Of a stretch of 64,000 bases of DNA, positions 40,933 through 51,400 are shown piece after piece. Under the pieces are notes generated by a model. The model ran no database searches. It saw only the letters and a list, made by a program, of their open reading frames with translations, and was not told the origin of the DNA. The translations under genes and the position numbers were made by a program. Each line of letters opens with the position of its first letter. Position 1 is the first letter of the stretch. Origin of the DNA: Microglena sp. YARC (Eukaryota; Chlorophyta; Chlorophyceae; Chlamydomonadales; Chlamydomonadaceae); NCBI GenBank assembly GCA_022414725.1, contig CM039464.1, positions 22,408,980 through 22,472,979 on the forward strand, given 5' to 3'.

Positions 40933-42483
40933 ATGGGAGGCGAATTCAACCAGCCTACCTTCGCGGATCTGCGCCTGATCCTCCAGAGCTCACAAGGTGG
41001 ACCTTGCACTTCTAATGAACTCCCCAGTGAGGGTCCTCCAGGTAAAAGACTGTGCACGAGATTATCTTTGGATGCTGCAAGCTTCTACACCCACAAGGTC
41101 ATCTTAGCATCCAAGTCCCCCGTCATTAAGGCCTGGTTGCTGAGGGCGAAGGAGCTCGGGGACCTGCAGGCCATGGGTGATGGCCTCAGTGTTTTTCTGG
41201 TACCAGTTGAGTGTTGTAGGTCGGTTAGGCTACTTGTGTCACCTCCTGCCCGACAGCTACCAGTGGAGCAAGAGGAGCTGTTGGCATGTGAGGTTTTATT
41301 TCGCTCCATGTACTCGGAGGACCTGGCTGAGGAAGTGGAAAGTGCCCTGTCCAGTGAGCAGGGGGCGGGTGTTAACAAGGTCACCTTGTTGGTGCAGGTG
41401 TACCGCTTGGCTGATCGTTTGGAGGTGTGCACTGATCAATGTGTACAGGCCATATCAGACCTGAACTCAGAAGACTGCGAGTCGGTCGATGTTGTTACCT
41501 ATGTCTTCTCCTTGAAGGGGGCTGCCCCAGCGCTGGTTGAGCATGCCACCATCAAGGCTCTTTTGGAGAAGTGCATGTCCCAGCTAGTTGCACGCTTCGG
41601 TGATATTCTGGATGTGATCACGGAACAAGAAAGTTATCTTGAGGAATTCAAGCGCCTGGACTTCCTCACAGTGCTTTCTTTCTTTAACTCTGACGAGTTG
41701 ATCGTTGCGTCTGAGAATGATATCTTCCAGCTCATGGCCATGTGGATGGGTGAGGACTGGGCCAACCGCAACAGGAAGGAATAAGTGGGGGCTTTCTTGA
41801 ATGTCCTTCGTCTGGGACACTTGAGTACATCATTCTTAGCTATTTTGACTGTTATTGCACCCTGGCTACCAGTGGATCCGGTCATGTTGGGTCGTGCATT
41901 AACGTGGAAGACTTATCAGACCAAGTTTCTTGGAAAAGCTGCCCTGATGCAAAATAGGCTGCAATCTGTTAATGGTAGCAGCGTGGCATGGTTGAAGGAC
42001 AAGCGGGACCATTGGGAAGATGGCGTCGATTATGCCAGGTGGTTTTCTGAAGCTGATCTGGCCAGGCTTCTGACATTAGTGCAGCACAATGAAGAACAAG
42101 GGGACCTGCATACCATGAGGTCGGCAGGCTCAGCTAGGGGTCCCCACTGTATATTCAATGGATATGACATCTTTCCCATGTTGTCGGTTCAGATTGTGTC
42201 TGACGGCTCCAAGAAAACGTTTGCGGTGTCCGTTGGCTTTGAATTCAAAACATCAGAATGCAACATGTCTACGGGAATTCAAACCCTGGCCCATGTCAAA
42301 GCTGACTGTCTACTGGGCAAAGATAGGACGGTCTACAAGGGGAGTGTTGACGATCTCCTAGATGGGGTACACGCCTGGGAAGTGGCCAGAGTGGACAGCT
42401 TGGATGATTTATCATGCCTGGATAGCTACCTGGACGAGGAGGGCGATCTGCCAATAGAACTGACATTCTGGACACTTGACTGA
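40933..42483 (+). pseudogene. BTB-BACK domain protein, copy 3 (single in-frame TAA)
   Basis: 517 codons from the ATG matching copy 1's start to TGA 42483, exactly the length of copy 1. Codon 284 (41782-41784) is TAA where copies 1 and 2 have CAA for Gln in KEQVGAFLNVLRLGHLS. No other disabling change was found, so inactivation is recent, or the stop is read through. The BTB part has lost about 9 residues relative to copy 1 (41260 region), and the C-terminal domain carries a longer variable loop. The frame continues upstream of the ATG to 40684 without a stop. It would give a 283-residue BTB-plus-partial-BACK product if translated normally. Confidence 0.85.
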
Positions 42484-44356
42484 TGTAGGTATGAGCCAAT
42501 ATCATGCAAACACATGCAGCATTGCATGTTGGGGGTATGTAGCTATGCTTTTGAGATGTTGCATGATGGCATGTAACTATGAAGGTATGTAGCCATGTAT
42601 CTCTGCATGTATGTAGCCATGTAATCGAGATATTGCACGGTGGCATGTAGCTATGTATTTGAAATGTTGAATGATGGCATCCCTTAAATGTGTCATGCAG
42701 GAGTATGTCTGCAAGTTATTGTATGATGCTTTAACCGCATCATCATCTTATGGTTTATAGGGATAATTGGTTGAAGAATCCCGCAAGGGCTGTGTGTGCA
42801 TGGGGGCATGGTTGCATGGTTTGGACCCATATCATGATGCAAGGGCTTTGTAAGCATGGGGGGCATGGTTGCATGGTTTGGACCCATATCATGATGCAAG
42901 GGTGGTTGGGGGGAAATCCCAAAAACATGATGTTGACAATAAACCCTCGACTAGCTTTAAAGTTGATATAGAATGGATTTAAAAAGGTGGCTTGTGGCTA
43001 AGTAGAGGACCCTACATGTCACCTGTAGAAACAGACTTGGCTATAAAGAATGAAATCTACCTATCTTGATCTGGCCTGGGAGCTATCCCGATGTTAGACA
43101 TCCTCTTCCCCTATATACTATATATAATAGCGCGTTGTCCGTGATATGGTTAAGCCTTTTTGGCCCAGGCAGTTAGGCTTTTGGTTTCAGTGGTTTCTGA
43201 TCTCGATTTTTCGACACCTGTCGCTGACGTGGCCACGGGGGTGGTCCTCCCGTCGGTACGACGGGCTTAGATGCTAGTATACTATAATACTCTCCTGCTC
43301 CTTCATTTCCCTCGCCTGTCTCAGCCACCACTGCTTCCATTGGACCACCACCCATACCCCCATGAACTATTCTGTTAAATTGTTACATTTGTGTGTGTTA
43401 ATCGAATAGGTGACAGTCTGGGACCTAACCCCCTACGCCCCTACACCTGTACACCCCCACACACCTACATCCTGATGCCCCTTGACCCAGTGGTGTGTTG
43501 GTTAAATAGGTGACAGCCCGGGACTACTTCTGATCTCTTGCACTTTCCCTCGCCTGTCTCAGCCACCAGTGCTACCATTAGACCACCACCCATACCCCAT
43601 GAAGTAGTGTGTTACAGTGTTCTGTGTTTGTTAAACCGGTGATAGCCTGGGACTGCCCGATCTATTGCACCACTTGAATCAGTGTCCAGATGGCTGTGGA
43701 GGGTATGCCATGCACCTTCGCCACCCATGCATTCACCACCCATGCATGAGCCACCAACACTCATACAACCATGATTCATGATTCCCGCTCTCTGTGGTGC
43801 ATGCGAGTCAATGACAACTGGCTGGTAATACTATGACTAATGCAATTTGCCCCCTACCTCTCACCCCTGCGTAGGCTCAATCTATCAATCAGTCGGTCAC
43901 GGCTAACAAAGCTTTTATTTTCAGGTACGAGCAGCAGCTTCTAGGCAGCTTCCCTGACTGGCTATTCAGCCAACCCTGGCACGGCCTAGTTGATCACGGC
44001 AAACAAATATTTGTGCTTTAGCCCCCTCTGGACCCCCCAGGGTCCCGGGGCTGAAGACCTGAGTTCCCCCCCCGTGTCTCTCTCCATTCTCCGTCTCTCC
44101 ATCTGTCCGTCTCTCCTTGCCTCCGTCCAGGCGTTTGAACAATACCGGACACCTCTGCACCCAAACATTTGGCTCTTAGTTGGAGTGCGCATGACTAGAG
44201 TTATCAGCATCGCAGCGGTCAAGATCCTTCGCAAAAGTTCTTCAATGTTTTGTAGCTTTATTCGGCTACAAGTAGCTACTTTCTCCACTTCTTTCGAAAC
44301 TCCCTGCCGGTGACTGCTAAAGCGGTTTTCCGTGTCGCTTGCGACGCGCTCTTAGA
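42484..44356. other. 3' flank of BTB copy 3, part of the triplicated unit
   Basis: No gene seen. It aligns with units 1 and 2 and has local extras: a duplicated 58-bp block at 42790-42905 (CATGGTTTGGACCCATATCA twice), three CCTGTCTCAGCCACCA-type blocks at 43315-43580, and an insertion at about 43985-44350 that splits a MITE-A copy starting at 43915. Confidence 0.55.
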
Positions 44357-44550
44357 ACTTGTCTTTTCAGGTACGAGCAGCAGCTTCTAGGTAGCTCCCC
44401 TGACTGGCTATTCAGCCAAACCTGGCACAGCCTAGTGCACCTTGAAGCTGGCACAGTCAGCTTTCCAATGCTGCTCCAATCTTGGTGCTTGCCACAGTGG
44501 TAGGCTTAAGGAGCTGACAAGAAGCTGCTAAGAAAAGCCAAAAATAAAAG
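44357..44550. mobile_element. MITE family A copy
   Basis: Left arm CTTTTCAGGTACGAGCAGCA, right arm GAAGCTGCTAAGAAAAGCC. Orthologous to 3095-3297 and 19850-20046. Confidence 0.7.
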
Positions 44551-44625
44551 CACTGATGGCAAAGTCATGGATAGATGCGGTCTCTGTTAAGATAGCAGCG
44601 CTTTGAATATGTGGACAGTGGACTG

Positions 44626-44828
44626 CATAGCTGTTATTCTCAGCTTCAATCAACACCTTCTAGGCAGCTACCCTGCCTTGCTATTCAGCCAAACCGACTG
44701 TTACCTAGAGCGCCTTGGAGCTGACACAATCAGCTGTTCAGAACTGCTTGAATATTTTGACGTAGCTCAGACGCTAGCTCATGGAGCTTCCTAGAAACTA
44801 CTGATCGTAGCCAGAAAGAAAAGCTCTG
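44626..44828. mobile_element. MITE family A copy
   Basis: Left arm begins CATAGCTGTTATTCTCAGCT, right arm ends CGTAGCCAGAAAGAAAAGCT. Orthologous to 9819-10016. It gives the uninterrupted form of the site that the Dualen fragment entered at 20333 in unit 2. Confidence 0.75.
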
Positions 44829-44956
44829 TTGGACAACCAGCATTCCCAATTTTCCATGTCCCCCAACCTTGCTCTTGCTTGTGGGGGACGAATGGCCTAC
44901 CTACCTGTTCCATTTGTATGAATCATGGTACTGTCCCCATCACCGGGATGTGTGCC

Positions 44957-45147
44957 CACAGCTACGAGCAACAGCTTCTAGGCAGCTCCCCTGGCTTGCT
45001 ACCCATCCATACCTAAATCAAGATGGTGCATCTGGAAGCTGACAGAATCAGCTTTTACAGTACTGTTGCCATTTTGGGGCTTGGCCCACTTGCTGGCTCA
45101 AGGAGCTGCCTAGAAGCTGCTGCTCGTAGCTGCAAACAAAAGTTATG
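44957..45147. mobile_element. MITE family A copy, best-preserved arms
   Basis: CAGCTACGAGCAACAGCTTC on the left is matched by the complement of GAAGCTGCTGCTCGTAGCTG on the right. Orthologous to 10143-10345 and 22842-23047. Confidence 0.85.
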
Positions 45148-48138
45148 ATGTGTGCCAGATGTGTGCCCTCATTTTATATAAATGGTGCAGGTGAAGAGTG
45201 TACCAGACCTGCTGGAATGTACTCTACCAATTCACCTATCGGGCATACGATCAGATGTCTAATAGGTGCATTTGTATAGTATGTTACAGCAATAACGTAT
45301 TCCCCACTGCTTCAGCTGCTTGCTACCACTGCTTCAGCAGATTTCAATTTGTGATATATTTATTTGCCAGCTCTTCCCCATTCGACTTAGCTAGCTGAAC
45401 CCCAATTCCCCATTAACCTTACTTGGTTCTTGCCTTCTGAAGTTAATGAGTTAGCAGCACTGTTTTTGTTTTGGGCCTTTTCCTGTAGCAGGACTCGCAG
45501 CATCAATGCATTGCTCCTGGCTTGCTATTCAGCGAAACTTTGGCAGCCAATTGTGCGTGGAAGCTGATGCCATCAGCTCCTAGCTTTCTGAAGCTGATGA
45601 GGTGGCAACACTTATTTATTTTTCAGCAACGGGTAGTAGCATCCAGGCGGTGTTTCTGGCTTGCTGTTCAGCCGAACCTTACTTACCCTAGTGCACTTGG
45701 AAGCTGGAAGTATTGCCTTCTAGATTTCTGAAGCTGACAGAGAGGCAACATTGATTTATTTTTCGGCTACAGGTAGCAGCATCCAGGCAGTGCTCCTGGC
45801 TTGCTATTCAGCCAAATTTAGGTAACCAAGTGCATGTGGAAGTTGAAACCATCAGCCCTCGAGCTTTATGAAGCTGATAAAGAGGCAGTACTGCTTGTTA
45901 TGCTACAGAGAGCTTTTGTTGTCGGTAGCGTATACTGCAGACTCCTTACAGAGGAAGATAGCATTAAGCGCAGTAGCGCAATACATAATAGAAGATGGCA
46001 AGCAGTAAAATCTAGTACTGCATTGCGGCGCACGTGGCCATAGTTGGCATCGGTGCTGTGCTGCAGGCGGCACAGAGCCCGGAGGGGACTCAGACCTGTG
46101 CGCCCTTTGCCTGCTCTAGGTACGACCTATTAGTCATACTATAACATTAGCAGCATCCAGGCAGTGCTCTTGGCTTGCTATTCAGCCAAACTTCGGCACA
46201 CAAAAAAAACAAGTGCATGTGGAAGCTGAAACCATCAGCTCCAGGGTACTTCAGGAGGACCCCCAGCTCTGCTGCCTGAGACAATTTTGTAGCCTGCTTC
46301 GTGAGTCGCAACGGACACATCCTAGTGATCAAAGGATCCTCCCCACGTTGCGTCCTGCGACACAACGGACTCTTCAACGTTGTGTCTGCAACGGAGGATG
46401 CAGCGTCTTGAACAACCCTGAGCAGCTCTCTAGATTTCTGAAGCTGATAAATGTTTGTAAGAGTATCCAGCCACTCGCTCACAGACTATTGTTTTGAGAT
46501 TGAGGGGCCTGGCCATTTTGTTCGTCCATTTTTCTTGTGTAATCTCATTCTGTATTAGAAGGATTTTCACCTCAGGAAGTGGGACCCCAAGTGCAAAACT
46601 GCGCCCACTGCGGTTCCTGAAAGAAAGGCGGAGAAAGTCCTGCAGAAGTACATGTTACCAGATCACGGGATTCACGGCAGATCGAGACTGGCACCAATGC
46701 CCCTTAAAAAATCTTGTGGGGGGTCTGGTGAGATTGTATGACTGTAAAATAGGGATTGTTCACCTAGATACAGACTAGAGAGATAACTGTAGCTTTCCGG
46801 GGTATCACAACTTAAGCGATGCAGGGAATGGACTGAAGGATTACTATAAGTTCGCCACGAGATAGCCAACAGGCAGTCGAGCCCGGCATATGAAAGAGAT
46901 GACGGCAGTACATCAGGATACTGCCGCGCTGGGTGCAAGCCCTATCGGGCATGGGCACTACAGCAGGTGCAGCCAGGCGGGAAGCCTGGCGCTCTAGGAC
47001 ACTCTAGCAGGACCGGGAGAACCGGTCAATAACAATTACTGAGGTAGTGAGGTCTGTACCTCGTCTGTTACGCAGGTCTGTGCATCAGAGTCTGTAACGC
47101 AGGTCTGTACCTCGGAGTCTCTGATGCAGGTCTGCATCGTTTTACATACCTTTACAGAGCTCTTACAAGAATTTTGCAGAGGGTATACCGGTACTACCGG
47201 AACTGTAGTACTGTACTACAGTTTGTAACGAACTTTACAGACTTTAACTCAGTAAACACCCTTGGCATGCAAACCCTCTGTAACTAAGTCTGTAAAGGAC
47301 TCGGTAATGCAAAGTGCCCCAGATTTAATCCCTAGCTATTTCCGCTTGATGATTTTAATATATTTTTAATGCTTTGATAACGACTACCCCGCGACTACCG
47401 GCAGATTTTTCCTTGACTTTTTCCTGCCGAAGACGACGAGCAGCCAAATTGCTGGCTGGAGCCATTTTATCATGCAAGTGTTAAAGTGTGTGACCAAGGT
47501 CTTCTGATGAATGGGGACTAATTATGTATTGTGAGGACTGGAGGTGTGTCAGCAGATACTGAGCCATTGTGCAGACACGTCATGCGGCCGTATGACGAGT
47601 TTGTACAATGGCTCAGTACCTGCTGACAAGGTGACCTATTTTCCCCATTCTTGACCTACACCCTAGAGGTTATGGGACTACTCTTGACTGGCTCACACCT
47701 TTGAGGTAGTGTTTTTTCTTTCTAAGCCCTTCCTATCACGGTTGGGCAAGTCCATTTAGCCTATCTGGCCTACCCCTGGACTGTAACATACATACATACA
47801 GTGGTGCGCGTTCGTTTGGTCCTGGGTCGGTATGACCCGCCGACCCAAACTAAAGTGCGTCTCCTCTTTTGCAGGAGTGGCAACACCATTTGAACTGAAC
47901 CCTCAGTGCTGCTGGTTTGTGTCGGGAGATTTACCTCCTGGGGTGAAATTCCTTTCATGACTTTAAAACAAATTATCTTGTGCAACAAGTTTTGATTTAA
48001 TTGAGAGTCGCCCATATAACCACGCCTCGTCATTATGCGGAACATTTGGTTATGCATTTATGGGGTCGGAGGAAGATGTGCAAAACTTGTGCTGTCACTT
48101 GTCATCCATGTGATTATTATTACATTATTAACACTGTA
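45148..48138. other. Distal unit 3 and dispersed repeats, no gene
   Basis: 45165-46200 aligns with units 1 and 2. 46226-46424 is repeated at 49262-49466 (CCATCAGCTCCAGGGTACTT, then CCACGTTGCGTCCTGCGA with internal inverted repeats). 46455-46690 matches 25615-25870. 47040-47330 is rich in TCTGTAAC/TTTACAGA motifs like the DNA element at 16160 and may be a relative of it. Confidence 0.55.
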
Positions 48139-48333
48139 ACTTGAACTAGGTTACATGGCCCCAGCCAGCAATTTGGCTGCCATGCTCGCCGTCTGTGTAG
48201 TATGTTTTTGATACGAATGCTTCGATTTTTGATTGATTTGATAACGATTGCATTTCCCCCTGGTAATTTATTTTACTGCCGAAGAAAGCGAGCAGCCAAA
48301 TTGCTGGCTAGAGCTATGTAACCAAGTTCAAGT
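48139..48333. mobile_element. MITE family B
   Basis: A 195-bp element with long inverted arms: ACTTGAACTAGGTTACATGG on the left against the complement of ATGTAACCAAGTTCAAGT on the right, continuing through CCAGCCAGCAATTTGGCTGC. Single arms of the family occur near 11075-11150, 27050, 47430 and 48830. Confidence 0.8.
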
Positions 48334-50388
48334 ATCCCATAGAGTGCTCAGGAGTGTGGTGTACCTCAGTGTTAATTTTGTCAAGAGTGTTAGATTGACC
48401 CTTCTTAACACTAACATTTCCCGTCAATGGTTCGATTCGCGATGTTAGCGGAATCGGATGTCAGCAAGAGAGGTAGTCGCTCGGCAGTCTTGCCCAGTAC
48501 AAAGTTTCATTCATGGAGGGGAACCACTCAACCACTAAGTGACGCCCGTCAGGGATGATAAATCTACAACTCTTAAGAAATGATACCAAATTCTACTCCA
48601 CCTGCACAAGGTGGGCAGTCCAATCGCTGATATGCCATGTAACCAAACAAAAGCAAACCATACAATTTCAGTTTTTGTAGCTGGTAGGACACTAGGACCA
48701 TGTTGGCCGGTCCTACTTTCTGTAAAACAACGAGAAAAATGAGTTCAAGATCAAGAAAAATGAGACGAGCATGATTATATGTACAGTGGCCCTGGGATTG
48801 GAACCGAAGTCAGCGAGAGGCCTTAAATGCTGGAGCCATGTATCCAAGTTCAAGTTCAAGTTTGGAACTGTCAGAATGGTGAACTACAGGCACACGGGCT
48901 CACCATTCTGACAGGAATCGAACTGAGTATCTAAAAGTGCCACACTGCCACTGAAAAAAACTCATGATAGCTCAAACAAGGGAGCACGCTGGTGAAGAGC
49001 TGATGAATGAAATGGCTCGGTATAGTTTTTTTTGAATGGAATATTTGTCACCCAAAATAATGGGTCTCCTTGCGCCATCATTATACCAATGGGGGTGCCG
49101 TAGATGAGAAAGGCGGACCTTGAAAAGTCGTTAAACTGTCGGTGTAGAGACCTGGTCATGTATATAATCGGTCTCAGTTCGAACCCTGTCACCCTCCCTG
49201 TTTTCTGTGGCTATCGCACAGGGGGGAACTATCGTCTTTTGCAGACGGTAAGCGGGAACGGTTGGCTGAAACCATCAGCTCCAGGGTACTTCAGGAGGAC
49301 CCCCAGCTCTGCTGCCTGAGACGCAACCGATTTCAGCCTGCATCCTGTGACGCAACAGACTCTTCCTTCTGGTCAACGGACCCTCCCCACGTTGCGTCCT
49401 GCGATGCAACGGACTCTTCAGCGTTGCGTCTGCGACGAAGGACGCAGCGTCCTGAACAACCCTCACGGTTACACGCCGAATTGCCGGCGTATAGAACCTT
49501 GTAACAATTCTTGTAGAAAGGCGGGGCCTTTCCTACAACGTATCAGCCAGTAAAAGTGGTTGCCGTGGATTTCAGCATTGCTACACCATATATGGTGATA
49601 CATCCTAACTAGAAGTCATCGTCTTCATCATCATCCTGCAGTCATGAAAAAAAGGCTTCAGCAAATGATTTGAGTACTCAACAGGCTTTATTGTTTTTTT
49701 TATTAAAAGGATTCTCACCCCAGGAGCTTTGACCCCGTACACAAACCAGCACCTGGACATAGCTATAGCTTTGTTTTGAAGTTGTGAAAGGACTTTCACC
49801 CCCGGAGGTGGGTTTCCATACACAAACTAGGGACACAGAGGATTCAGTTCGAATGGAGTTGCCACTTCTACAAAAGAGTAGGCGCACTTAGGGTCGGTGG
49901 GAGATACAGGTGATCTATCTTTAATCCCTACGACACTCAATTTCATCAGTTGAAATGATCACTGTAGCACAAAATCAGGGCCCCCGTCGATAACATGCTT
50001 GTTTGGGGTTCACTTCATCAATGCTTAATATTTTGAAGCCCTTCCTATCACGGTTGGGCAAGTCCCTTTAGCCTATTGGGCCTATCCCTGGACGGTAACA
50101 GACACACACACATACGCCACTCAACTGCATCAGTCCGTCCAACCTCTCCTTCCCACATCCTAGACTGCAATCCAACTCCTCCTCCATATCACCCACCCAC
50201 CCAACCTCCCTTCACATGCATAAGCATAAAACACACCTAATCAAGTGAACAACCACATTCATTTATGTCCCCTGTCTCACCGCGATCCTGTCAATACCTC
50301 CGTAGTCTTCGCCTCCTTCTCCTCTTCCTCCCCCTTCTCTATATATGTCATCATCATCGAATCCTCCTCCTCCTCCTTCTCCATATAC

Positions 50389-50425
<37 letters not shown>

Positions 50426-51142
50426 TTCACATGCACAAGCATACAACACACCCAATCAAGTGAACAACCACATTCCTTTAGACCACCTGTCTCACCGTGA
50501 TCATGTCAACACCTCAATAGCCATCGTCATAGCCTCCTCCCCCTCTTCCTCCCTCTTCTCCATGTATGTCATCATTGTCCCTCCTCCTTCTCCCCCTCCC
50601 CCCTCCCTTCACATGCATGCAACATGCCCAATCAAGTGAACAACCGCATTCCTTTATGTCCCCTGTCTCACCGCGATCATGTCAACACCTCCATAGCCAT
50701 CGCTTCCTCCAGTCCTCATCCCCCCCCCACCTTCTTCATACACGTCATCACTGTCCCCTCCTCCTCCTCCTCCGTATCACCCACCCATCCAACCCTCCTA
50801 TACATGCACACGCATACAACACGCCCAATAAAGTCCCCTCCCCTGTCTCACCGCGATCATGCCTACACCTCCATAGCCATCGCCCCCTCCTCCTCCTCCT
50901 CAATATACGTCATCATTGGCCCCTCCTCATCCATATCCCCCCCCCTCCCCTCCCCCTCCCCCCCCCCCCCCCCCCCCTTCACATGCACACATTCAACACG
51001 CCCAATCAAGTGAACAACCACATTCCCTCACACCCCCTGTCTCACCGCGATCTCAGTATGAGTCATCATTGGCCCCTCCTCATCCATATTCCCCCCCACC
51101 CCACCCCACCCACCCCTTCACATGCAGACACATACAACACAC
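48334..51142. other. Repeat-rich spacer between the BTB units and IFT38
   Basis: 49262-49466 duplicates 46226-46424, and 49967-50110 is the dispersed repeat also at 27333 and 47735. From about 50240 to 51070 lie five C/T-rich blocks with CCCTGTCTCACCGCGATC, copies of the donor edge of the last IFT38 exon. They could be intron or 3' flank of that gene. Poly-C runs occur at 50394-50422 and 50955-50985. The many Pro/Ser-rich open frames are compositional. Confidence 0.6.
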
Positions 51143-51400
51143 CTAATCAAGTGAACGACCTCTTTCCCTTTTCCCCTGTCTCACCGCTATCATGTCAACA
51201 CCTCCATAGCCATCGCCTCCTCCACCTCCTCCTCCCCCTTCTCCATAAACGTCAATGCTGTACCCTCCTCCTCCTCCTGCTCCTCCTCCGCCGCCGAAGC
51301 CCCCATCTGATCCTGCGGCCGACACTTGACCTCCATCACTGTTGTCGTCCTCGTCGATGCTGGCCTCATCGCTGTCTTGGTAGTCTAGTGTACCTTGAAC
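51143..51400 (-). CDS. IFT38: IFT38 exon H, acidic and Gly-rich C-terminal exon
   Basis: The acceptor CTCAG precedes 51400. 72 codons read VQGTLDYQDSDEASIDEDD and then a Gly-rich tail ending GGVDMIA, with a GTGAGA donor at 51184. If the donor is skipped the frame adds about 14 residues and stops at TAG 51143. An acidic tail is normal for CLUAP1; the Gly-rich expansion is not. Confidence 0.7.
   Translation of the reverse strand, partial: VQGTLDYQDSDEASIDEDDNSDGGQVSAAGSDGGFGGGGGAGGGGGYSIDVYGEGGGGGGGGDGYGGVDMIAVRQGKRERGRSLD

Noticed and set aside
29576..41784. UAA/UAG reassigned to glutamine, as in some ulvophyte algae
   Set aside because: Five in-frame UAR codons interrupt otherwise open transposon and BTB frames, one exactly at a Gln codon, and most intact frames end in TGA. 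However, every Gln codon I read in the IFT38 exons and in the intact BTB copy 1 is CAA or CAG, and copia RT-RNase H ends in TAG. Ordinary nonsense mutation is the simpler reading.
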